Shown: in pieces, positions 1-5,266 of the stretch | How positions within the stretch are numbered: the stretch's first letter is position 1 | How the letters are laid out: every line of letters begins with the position of its first letter | DNA from: Bacteroidota bacterium | GTDB taxonomy: Bacteria; Bacteroidota; Bacteroidia; Flavobacteriales; Weeksellaceae | Length of the DNA stretch: 8,058 nucleotides | Assembly (NCBI GenBank): GCA_023448955.1 | Contig: JAEXJU010000277.1 | Span: 1-8,058 of the forward strand | Reading direction: 5' to 3' | Notes under the pieces: generated by a model | The model's input: only the letters and a program-made list of their open reading frames with translations | The model's database searches: none | What the model was told of the DNA's origin: nothing | Program-made: the position numbers and the translations under genes

Positions 1-7
1 GAGCTCC

Positions 8-195
8 GCTTGAGTGGGAATTTTACACTACAAACATTTCGCTCCTATGGAGCTCGCAAATCGAGAAAATTAAATTTCTACAAAAATATCACTCATAGAA
101 AACTTAAAAAATCTTGACTATTTTTTGCTTTAAAGTTCATCATTTTTTCTAAGTATTGTTAGAACATCAAATCACACGCAGCCCGGCTTGAGTGG
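8..195. repeat. Direct repeat GCTTGAGTGG bracketing the first repeat block
   Basis: GCTTGAGTGG occurs at 8-17 and again at 186-195. Both copies lie next to a GAGCTC (1-6 and 195-200). The 178-bp offset encloses the two 50-bp units. The copies may be parts of a larger dispersed element or the edges of a duplicated segment. Confidence 0.45.
28..127. repeat. Two 50-bp tandem repeat units, second decayed
   Basis: The first unit begins CTACAAACATTTC at 28 and has a perfect short palindrome at 41-53 (GCTCC TAT GGAGC). Exactly 50 bp later, at 78, CTACAAAAATATCACTCATAG aligns to the same start and core but has lost the palindrome. The motif is the same as in the array at 3880-4060. The right boundary of the second unit is set by period length and not by a visible edge. 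Confidence 0.6.
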
Positions 196-200
196 AGCTC

Positions 201-268
201 TTTTTCTGTCATTGCGATTACAAAAACGTTATAAAGATTGCGTCACTTGGTTCGCAATGACAGAAAAA
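201..268. repeat. Perfect 17-bp inverted repeat, REP-like dispersed element
   Basis: The left arm TTTTTCTGTCATTGCGA (201-217) and right arm TCGCAATGACAGAAAAA (252-268) are exact reverse complements around a 34-base loop. The loop holds a second ATTGCG (237-242) that can also pair with CGCAAT at 253-258. The right half (GATTGCGTCAC, then TTCGCAATGACA) resembles a palindromic intergenic repeat family with TGTCATTGCG ends that I recall from many genomes. Read in either direction the 3' arm ends in A residues and not T residues, so it is not a standard intrinsic terminator, although the transcript could still fold. Confidence 0.65.
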
Positions 269-347
269 AGCGGGAACGGAAGACGGAAATTGCTGCCATA
301 AAAAATTAAATAGGTGTTCGACGGAATCAAAAGCTGCCCAAATAAAA

Positions 348-923
348 TTACATCAACGGCAACCTCATCAATTCGTGCTTTCCGAAGATAATGGAATTGG
401 CCGGAATGTTTCTGGAAATCACACAATTTGCTCCGATGATGCAATTATCGCCAATTGTTACGCCTTTCAGAATCGTTACATTGCTGTAAATTTTAACATT
501 TTTCCCGATGATGATTGGCGCAGTGTTGAATTTCTGCTTGTGCCAAATGTACTCTGGCTTCGTGTCAAAAGCGTGATCGTGATCATAGAATTTACATCCT
601 TCTGCAATACAAGTATCATCGCCTAGCTCAATCCTGTCAAGACAATTGATGGAAATATAATGACTGAGATCTACATTATTTCCGAAAATCAATTGACCCC
701 CGTTTCTGATTCTGATGGCATTATGATCTCTCCAAATAACGTTTTTACCAATCTCAAACTGCGTATTATCATCCAGCTCAAAAGTTGTTGATTTTCCTAT
801 CCTCAGGTCAGAGTGTAATTTTACGCCTGAATGTGAGTTCAGAACATTGAATGAATACAGTTTCTCAATCTTGGAAATTGTTTTAGGAATGATATTGAGT
901 GCTTTATATATTAGATTGATCAT
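348..923 (-). CDS. Hexapeptide-repeat (left-handed beta-helix) acyltransferase
   Basis: This 191-residue protein is probably the transfer enzyme of the operon, moving an acyl group to a sugar or similar hydroxyl/amine acceptor in the cytoplasm. Residues 52-170 carry the imperfect hexapeptide pattern of a left-handed beta-helix, for example IELGDDTCIAEGC (98-110) and ITIGDN-like turns (VTIGDNCIIGANCVIS, 155-170). The DHDH motif at 114-117 supplies the usual active-site histidine of the WbbJ/WcaF/maltose O-acetyltransferase group. Most of that group uses acetyl-CoA. LpxA and LpxD are helix relatives that take acyl groups from a carrier protein, and the neighbouring ACP makes this possible here (inference). 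The start lies 15 bp after the reductase stop. The C-terminal tail FGKHELMRLPLM lacks the GNPAK-type ending common in the family. Confidence 0.85.
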   Translation of the reverse strand: MINLIYKALNIIPKTISKIEKLYSFNVLNSHSGVKLHSDLRIGKSTTFELDDNTQFEIGKNVIWRDHNAIRIRNGGQLIFGNNVDLSHYISINCLDRIELGDDTCIAEGCKFYDHDHAFDTKPEYIWHKQKFNTAPIIIGKNVKIYSNVTILKGVTIGDNCIIGANCVISRNIPANSIIFGKHELMRLPLM

Positions 924-938
924 TTTATTGCGTTTTTC

Positions 939-1661
939 TTATAATGTACCGGAATCAACAAAAATTTCCTGACCTGTAATGGACTTTGATTTTTCGCCTG
1001 CCAAAAACAATACGGTTTCTGCTACAGATCGCATATCGGTTTCCTTTTTCAGAGCTGTTCTCTTGAATATTCGGTTTTTGTGATCCTGAGTCAGTTTTGC
1101 GTTCATTGCAGTTTCCATGTAACCCGGAACAACGATATTGGAACGTATGCCGCGCTCCCCCCATTCTCTGGATATATTTTTGGAAAAAGATTGCAAAGCA
1201 CCTTTGGACGCTGCATACATAGATAGTCCTTTGTATCCGGTGTGCGCACTGATGGATGAGATGTGAATGATACTGCCTGCAACCCGATTATAAATCATAT
1301 TTCGGATGCCATATTTGGTAAGAAACATCGGCGAATAAAGATTCACATCGAACATTGTTTTCAGATCGTCATAGTTTAGATTAGTAACAATGTCGTCATA
1401 AGCCATTGCTGCATTGTTTATAAGTACATGAAGCGGAATATGATTATTAAGAAAGCTTTTGAAAACTTCCTGATGGATATTAGCCGGATCTGCAAGGTCA
1501 AAAACCTTGAAAAAAAGTTGATTCGGATATTGTTTTTCAAGCGCTTTCAGCTCATCAGATTCTGTCCTGCTGATGCCGTAAACCGTGTGTCCGTTTTCCA
1601 GAAAAAGTTTGGCAATTTCAAAACCAACACCTCTGGATATTCCTGTGATCAATACGTTCAT
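939..1661 (-). CDS. Short-chain dehydrogenase/reductase, FabG-like
   Basis: This is a 240-residue classical SDR, the usual length of 3-oxoacyl-ACP reductases. The nucleotide-binding motif TGISRGVG is at 6-13 and NNAA at 82-85. The catalytic set is N107, S136, Y149 and K153 (YAASK). Arginine in ISR (30-32) after the second strand suggests NADPH. It ends with the family-typical ITGQEIFVDSG (228-238). The start at 1661 is chosen because its ATG overlaps the ligase stop (ATGA) and the Rossmann strand begins at residue 2. The reading frame stays open 51 codons further upstream, but that part lies inside the ligase gene. Next to an ACP and a ligase, the likely role is reduction of a keto group on an ACP-bound acyl chain. 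Oxidation of a free or sugar substrate cannot be excluded. Confidence 0.88.
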   Translation of the reverse strand: MNVLITGISRGVGFEIAKLFLENGHTVYGISRTESDELKALEKQYPNQLFFKVFDLADPANIHQEVFKSFLNNHIPLHVLINNAAMAYDDIVTNLNYDDLKTMFDVNLYSPMFLTKYGIRNMIYNRVAGSIIHISSISAHTGYKGLSMYAASKGALQSFSKNISREWGERGIRSNIVVPGYMETAMNAKLTQDHKNRIFKRTALKKETDMRSVAETVLFLAGEKSKSITGQEIFVDSGTL

Positions 1662-2872
1662 ACAATTTTCTTTTTTCCGGTTCTGGTAAGTTGTATCTTC
1701 TCTACGAAATTTATTTTTCTGGGTATTTTGAAGTTCTGAATTTTTCCGTTCAGAAAAAGCCTGATGTCCGACTCCTGCAATTCTGAATGGGGATGCAACT
1801 CTACCTCGCAACAAATAATATTTCCTAAAACGGCATTAGATTTTCCGTACACTCTCACATTCCGTATTTCGGGATGTTTTGTAAGCTCTTCTTCTACTTC
1901 ATAAGGATTAACCTTGTAACCGCCCACGTTTATCAGTTCATTTTTCCGCGATATAAACCGGAATTTTCTCTGCTCGCTATCTGTCCATTCTATCAGATCA
2001 CCAGTTGCATAAAAATCGTTTGTAAGATTGAGCTGTGTTGTTTCTCCAAAAAGATTTTTGTGAATGTAAAGCTCATCATCTACCATTTTTATCATTCCGA
2101 TATGCTTATCCGGAATGGTAAATTCATCATTCTGAGAAGAAAACAAAGGTCCTGTTTCAGTAGATCCGTACACGTTGTTGATTCTTGCATTTGGAAACGC
2201 AGTTACAACTTCAGAAATTAAATGGCTGTCAGATTTTTCTCCGCCAATGGTTATTTTCTTTACAGATTCAAAAGTTTCTTTCAGTGGAAATAATAGCCTG
2301 TAAAAAGTGGGCGTGGAAGACAGATTTGTAATTCCGTATTTTTTTATCCCATCAATCACATAGTCTTTTGGCGCCATAAAAACATTAACCAAAAGATTCT
2401 GATTGAGAATAGCCTGAAAAAAAACCTGAACCCCAGCAACGTGTGTCGGGTTAAACGCAAATCCCCAAACATCATTTCTCCTTTCTTCGGAAATATTGAT
2501 TTTTCGGATAAGATTTTTCAGCGGGTGTGTAAATTTTCTCGTAAATCCGGTAGTTCCAGAAGTGAATAGTGTAATCTCAGAAGTAGAATGATCTATAACA
2601 TTTACCAGCTCAATTACAGAATTTATTTTTCTGGGATTTTCAATTTCAATAATCTCATTTACAATCAATTGATTATCTTCAATTTCTTTTTGCGAGATAT
2701 CAGAATCCATCAAGGCGATATCTTTTTCATTCACCAGGGCCATAATCCAGTTTAGAAAAAAAGATTTAAGATCTGGATAAATGAAACAATTCTTGTAAAA
2801 ATCTGATGAGTTGATATGGTTCAGAATATCCTGATAAGACAGTGTATAATTCTGATCTACAAGGAAAAGCAT
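1658..2872 (-). CDS. Short AMP-forming acyl/aminoacyl ligase (ANL superfamily)
   Basis: This is a stand-alone adenylation enzyme of 404 residues that should activate a carboxylic acid with ATP and load it onto a thiol, most likely the phosphopantetheine of the ACP encoded just before it. Visible core motifs are the P-loop LFTSGTTGFTRK (102-113), NPTHVAGVQVF (141-151, the A4 position as in MenE/DltA), NVYGSTETG (233-241), YATGD (288-292), the hinge region RKNELINVGGYKV (309-321) and the C-terminal catalytic lysine in TRTGKKK (K400). All residues for both half-reactions seem present. It is about 100 residues shorter than typical members, with the loss before A3. Its ATG overlaps the ACP stop by one base (TAATG) and its stop overlaps the reductase start (ATGA), so translation is probably coupled. 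The substrate cannot be read from the sequence. Confidence 0.88.
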   Translation of the reverse strand: MLFLVDQNYTLSYQDILNHINSSDFYKNCFIYPDLKSFFLNWIMALVNEKDIALMDSDISQKEIEDNQLIVNEIIEIENPRKINSVIELVNVIDHSTSEITLFTSGTTGFTRKFTHPLKNLIRKINISEERRNDVWGFAFNPTHVAGVQVFFQAILNQNLLVNVFMAPKDYVIDGIKKYGITNLSSTPTFYRLLFPLKETFESVKKITIGGEKSDSHLISEVVTAFPNARINNVYGSTETGPLFSSQNDEFTIPDKHIGMIKMVDDELYIHKNLFGETTQLNLTNDFYATGDLIEWTDSEQRKFRFISRKNELINVGGYKVNPYEVEEELTKHPEIRNVRVYGKSNAVLGNIICCEVELHPHSELQESDIRLFLNGKIQNFKIPRKINFVEKIQLTRTGKKKIV

Positions 2873-3090
2873 TAGAGTTTATTGTAGATTTCGCTCACCG
2901 TACTTACCATTCCGTCTTCAAAAATATCTATCCCGAATTCTTCTTCGATTTTTACGGTAAGCTCAGCAAGGTCAAAAGAATCAAAATTAAGGTGTTCTCT
3001 CAGTCTCTGCTCCGGAAAAATTTCGGCAACAGTCTCCTCAAATTTGTTCTTTTTGATAGAATTAATAATAGAAAGTAGTTGTTCCTGCAT
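2872..3090 (-). CDS. Acyl carrier protein
   Basis: This is a 72-residue free-standing carrier protein, the standard length. The phosphopantetheine serine is in NFDSFDLAEL (Ser 38 counting from the ATG at 3090), followed by the acidic helix II/III pattern VKIEEEFGIDI and a final TVSEIYNKL helix. A TTG one codon upstream (3093) could also be read as a start, but ATG at 3090 is preferred. The canonical DSLD/DSLx motif is DSFD here, as in some specialised carriers. It is the first gene of the operon, and its stop overlaps the ligase start, which suggests it is the dedicated partner of that ligase. No phosphopantetheinyl transferase is in the window, so the holo form would depend on a host enzyme. 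Confidence 0.88.
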   Translation of the reverse strand: MQEQLLSIINSIKKNKFEETVAEIFPEQRLREHLNFDSFDLAELTVKIEEEFGIDIFEDGMVSTVSEIYNKL

Positions 3091-3110
3091 CAAAATGTGT
3101 TTTTATTACG

Positions 3111-3138
3111 CAAAAATACACAATTTTGTACATCTTCC
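3111..3138 (-). promoter_or_regulatory. Candidate promoter of the acyl operon
   Basis: Read on the minus strand, TATTTTTG (3111-3118) fits the Bacteroidota -7 consensus TAnnTTTG exactly and lies 20 bases before the ACP ATG. About 20 bases further upstream TTTATGG (around 3138) is only a weak match to the -33 TTTG box. A start site near 3104 would give a leader of roughly 14 nucleotides. Confidence 0.5.
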
Positions 3139-3181
3139 ATAAATTGATTGCTATGAATTAGAATCCGAAGGTTTTGAATTA

Positions 3182-3868
3182 TTATTTTTTCAGATTTAAA
3201 AAGAGTTCCGCTTTATAGGTCTCGCCAATGGAGATCTCTTTTCCTGATAAAAGGATTACATTTTTAGGATCAATTTTGTCGATTTTATTTAAATTAATAA
3301 TGTAAGACTTATGAATTCTTTTAAAATACGAAGGAAGCTGATTTTCAAGAGACTTTAATGTATCAAGAACAATATATTCCTGCTTTTCGGTATTTATATT
3401 GACATAGTCTTTGATACTTTCTATATAATCAATATCATCAAAATTGATGCGATGCTGCCTGCCTGAAGATTTCACAAAAAAATAAGTTTCCTGGATATCC
3501 GCATTATTTGCAAAACGCTCCTGAGCTTTTGCAGCACTTTTTTCAAAACGGCTAAACGGAATAGGTTTCAGGAGGTAATCAATCACATTATGTTCGTAAC
3601 CTTCCAAAGCATATTCTGCATAGGCTGTCGTCAGAATATATTTCAGCTTATTGCCAACGATTTTCATAAAATTGATTCCTGTGAGTTCCGGCATCTGAAT
3701 GTCCAGGAAAATCAAATCCGCTTCTTTTGTCTGGATAAATTCCATCGCTTCAATCGGGTTTTCTGTGGAGAACACCAACTCAAAAAACGGAATTTTTTCC
3801 ACGTAACTCGTGAGCAAAGAAACGGCCAGCGGCTCATCATCCAAAACTACGCATTTAATTTTATTCAT
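3182..3868 (-). CDS. LytTR-family response regulator
   Basis: This 228-residue cytoplasmic transcription factor belongs to the LytR/AlgR type. The receiver domain (1-120) shows the acidic pair D10-D11, phospho-acceptor D56 in LIFLDIQMPELTG, T80 and K101 in DYLLKPIPFSRFEK. The LytTR DNA-binding domain follows (about 128-226), with YIESIKDYVNI (148-158), HRINFDDI and FKRIHKSYIINLNKI (182-196). All receiver signature residues are intact. An AGGA lies 6 bases before the start, a better ribosome site than at the other genes. It is downstream of the sensor kinase and is likely its partner. The two genes do not abut as is usual for such pairs but are separated by a tandem repeat array. I see no promoter of its own, so it probably depends on read-through from the kinase gene. 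Confidence 0.93.
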   Translation of the reverse strand: MNKIKCVVLDDEPLAVSLLTSYVEKIPFFELVFSTENPIEAMEFIQTKEADLIFLDIQMPELTGINFMKIVGNKLKYILTTAYAEYALEGYEHNVIDYLLKPIPFSRFEKSAAKAQERFANNADIQETYFFVKSSGRQHRINFDDIDYIESIKDYVNINTEKQEYIVLDTLKSLENQLPSYFKRIHKSYIINLNKIDKIDPKNVILLSGKEISIGETYKAELFLNLKK

Positions 3869-3879
3869 AATTCCTAATA

Positions 3880-4060
3880 TTCACAACATTTCGCTCCTAC
3901 GGAGCTTTAAATCATTAGATAATTCTTTTTCTACAAATATTTCGCTCCTACGGAGCTCTGCTGATTTTGAAAACAAATTCCTACACACATTTAGCTTATA
4001 CGGAGCTTTAAATCATCAGATAATTCTTTTTATATAAACATTTCCATTTCTTTGGAGCTA
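3880..4060. repeat. Four-unit ~51-bp tandem array with palindromic cores between kinase and regulator genes
   Basis: The units begin at 3880, 3931, 3981 and about 4032. The first two have the perfect core GCTCC TAC GGAGC (3893-3905 and 3944-3956). The third has half of it (GCTTATACGGAGC, 3994-4006) and the fourth only GGAGC (4054-4058). Between cores, 3906-3930 and 4007-4031 match at 24 of 25 bases, while the spacer of unit 2 differs, which suggests a two-unit block was duplicated. Read in the direction of transcription the cores form short hairpins (GCTCC GTA GGAGC). The same unit occurs at 28-127. Confidence 0.8.
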
Positions 4061-4085
4061 TAATTTTGTTATAAAAACAGCTTAA

Positions 4086-5102
4086 TTAATTAAGATTGTC
4101 TCTCAAATCAATGGTCAAATCTACGCTAAAATCAGTTGCAGTTTCATTAATATCAAGCTTATATCTTTTTGGATAAAGGATTTCCAATCGTTTTTTAACA
4201 TTGTTAATTCCAATTCCTGAAACCGAATCTTTGGATTTCTGCTTTTTAAAATTATGAAGATGAAAACTCAATTTTTGATTCTCATCAGAAATTTTAAGCG
4301 TGAATCCTTTTCCTGACAAATCGCTATGTTTAAAAGCATTTTCTACAAACGGAACGAGAAGCATCGGGGAAATATTAAGATTCGGGAAATTGATTTTTTT
4401 TTCGATGATGAGCAATTCAGGATTTTTGATTCTCAGTTTTTCCAGCTCTATCAGGCTATCCAGATAACCGATTTCTTTATCGAGTGGGATAAAATCTTTT
4501 TCCAGATCTTTTGTGCTGTATCTGAGTAATTGGCTCAGTTCCTCAATTGCAGGCAATGCTTTATCAGAATTCTGATAAACCAAACTGTAAATATTATTCA
4601 GCGTATTGAAGATAAAATGGGGATTGATCTGGGTTTTTAATGCCTTGAGTTCAGAATTTTTTTTCTCTTCAATAAGTTTTTGTTTTTCTATATCAATTTT
4701 AAAGAAAATATTAAATAGTGAAAATGCTGTACTGATAAAAAGCGTAGAAGAACTATAGAAAAAATTATCAGCAAAATAAAATCCTAAAGAAGTACCTTCT
4801 GCATAGTTTCCGTGTCCTATAAATAATGGTAACAAAACTTCTTCTACCAGATAACGAAAAAAAGCAAAACAAGCGACACTAACAAAAAAACCAACAATGG
4901 AAAAATAAAGCTTTTTAATATTAAAGAAAAATGGAACTATAAAAAAATAGTTAATATAAAAAGTGATTACGCTAACTAAGAAAAATGTAATGTTTAGTAC
5001 AAAATTCTGACTGTATTCCGAAAATAACGGCATTAATATAGAGTAACTAAAATTAAAAGCCCAATAGAATAAGTGCAAAAATAGAAGCTGCTGTTTTTTC
5101 AT
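4086..5102 (-). CDS. LytS/YehU-type membrane sensor histidine kinase
   Basis: This 338-residue inner-membrane kinase probably phosphorylates the adjacent LytTR regulator. The N-terminal part has about four membrane segments (roughly 6-26, 33-60, 65-84 and 108-134) with little room for a periplasmic sensor domain, as is usual for this family. A charged helical linker (135-155) leads to the His_kinase motif QINPHFIFNTLNNIYSL (158-174), with phospho-acceptor H162. The ATPase part has PFVENAFKHS (251-260, N box) and GIGINNVKKRL (296-306, G box), ending near residue 333. All key residues are present. The ATG at 5102 is the only sensible start, because the next methionine (M24) is inside the first membrane segment. 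The gene is divergent from the receptor genes. The signal it senses cannot be inferred. Confidence 0.92.
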   Translation of the reverse strand: MKKQQLLFLHLFYWAFNFSYSILMPLFSEYSQNFVLNITFFLVSVITFYINYFFIVPFFFNIKKLYFSIVGFFVSVACFAFFRYLVEEVLLPLFIGHGNYAEGTSLGFYFADNFFYSSSTLFISTAFSLFNIFFKIDIEKQKLIEEKKNSELKALKTQINPHFIFNTLNNIYSLVYQNSDKALPAIEELSQLLRYSTKDLEKDFIPLDKEIGYLDSLIELEKLRIKNPELLIIEKKINFPNLNISPMLLVPFVENAFKHSDLSGKGFTLKISDENQKLSFHLHNFKKQKSKDSVSGIGINNVKKRLEILYPKRYKLDINETATDFSVDLTIDLRDNLN

Positions 5103-5106
5103 AATT

Positions 5107-5138
5107 CAAATCTAGGTTTCTTGATCTTCATCAACAAA
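5107..5138 (-). promoter_or_regulatory. Candidate promoter of the sensor kinase gene
   Basis: On the minus strand TAGATTTG (5107-5114) is a perfect TAnnTTTG match and TTTGTTG (5132-5138) fits the -33 box, with 17-20 bases between them. The -7 box ends only 4 bases before the ATG, so the start site would fall at or next to the start codon. The same bases can also be read as codons of a possible buried reading frame (see 5101-5212), so the match may be accidental. Confidence 0.4.
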
Positions 5139-5159
5139 GCATTTCCGATAAAACCGCCT

Positions 5160-5175
5160 TTTTCATCGATGAAAA
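5160..5175. promoter_or_regulatory. 16-bp perfect palindrome in the divergent region
   Basis: TTTTCATCGATGAAAA is identical to its own reverse complement. It lies between the candidate -33 box of the kinase (5132-5138) and the candidate promoter of the first receptor (5216-5246), where an operator for one or both genes would sit. It does not resemble the direct-repeat sites usual for LytTR proteins. It also overlaps the possible remnant reading frame, so a coding origin is an alternative. Confidence 0.35.
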
Positions 5176-5215
5176 TCTTTTGAACGGAATAAAATCCTGT
5201 CAAATCTAAATGCTA

Positions 5216-5246
5216 TTTCATAAAAATAATGGTGAAAATACATTTG
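5216..5246 (+). promoter_or_regulatory. Candidate promoter of the first receptor gene
   Basis: TACATTTG (5239-5246) matches the TAnnTTTG -7 consensus. TTTCA at 5216-5220 is a near match to the -33 box, about 19 bases upstream. Transcription would begin near 5253, which is after the upstream ATG at 5210 and before the ATG at 5267. This supports the latter as the true start. Confidence 0.5.
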
Positions 5247-5266
5247 CATCAACAAAATCAAAGATT

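Larger units (their letters stand above)
1..347. other. Gene-free repeat-rich region downstream of the acyl operon
   Basis: I see no credible gene here. The stretch contains two 50-bp tandem repeat units (28 to about 127), two copies of GCTTGAGTGG (8-17 and 186-195), a 17-bp perfect inverted repeat (arms 201-217 and 252-268), and an AT-rich filler between 105 and 180. Bases 269-345, just past the acyltransferase stop, stay open in one minus-strand frame. That frame reads as low-quality peptide (for example GSNFRLPFPLF), which I associate from memory with dispersed intergenic repeats in Chryseobacterium rather than with a protein. The region looks like an accumulation of short non-coding repeats at the 3' end of the operon. 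Confidence 0.6.
5101..5212 (-). pseudogene. Possible C-terminal remnant of a lost gene upstream of the kinase
   Basis: On the minus strand a frame stays open from just after a TAG (5213-5215) to a TGA that overlaps the kinase ATG (ATGA). It reads like real protein, including DEKGGFIGNALLMKIKKP. No good start codon with a plausible ribosome site is visible, so if genuine it is the last ~36 codons of a gene whose front has been lost. The four-base overlap is the same arrangement as in the intact acyl operon. I do not recognise the family. An open frame this short could arise by chance in AT-rich DNA, so this is tentative. Confidence 0.33.

Noticed and set aside
201..268. Intrinsic terminator of the acyl operon
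   Set aside because: The stem is strong, but the loop is 34 bases and the 3' arm ends in A residues in both directions, so there is no T-run. It fits a dispersed palindrome better.
229..444. Minus-strand open frame of 71 codons overlapping the acyltransferase end
   Set aside because: It lies partly inside the acyltransferase gene in another frame and runs into repeat DNA. The peptide has no domain character.
1662..1814. 51-codon upstream extension of the reductase
   Set aside because: It lies wholly inside the ligase gene, has no resemblance to SDR sequence, and the Rossmann fold begins right after the ATG at 1661.
3091..3093. TTG start one codon before the ACP ATG
   Set aside because: ATG directly follows; the alternative would add one residue only and needs a rarer start.
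3094..3181. Terminator for the regulator gene
   Set aside because: The only hairpin (around a TTCG loop) has a mismatch in a four-pair stem and no T-run, so it cannot be supported.
3880..4060. CRISPR array
   Set aside because: The units decay progressively, two spacers are nearly identical, the palindromic core is only 13 bp, and no cas gene is near.
5210..5266. Upstream ATG giving 19 extra residues on the first receptor
   Set aside because: The extension would bury the signal peptide and would start before the likely promoter at 5239-5246.
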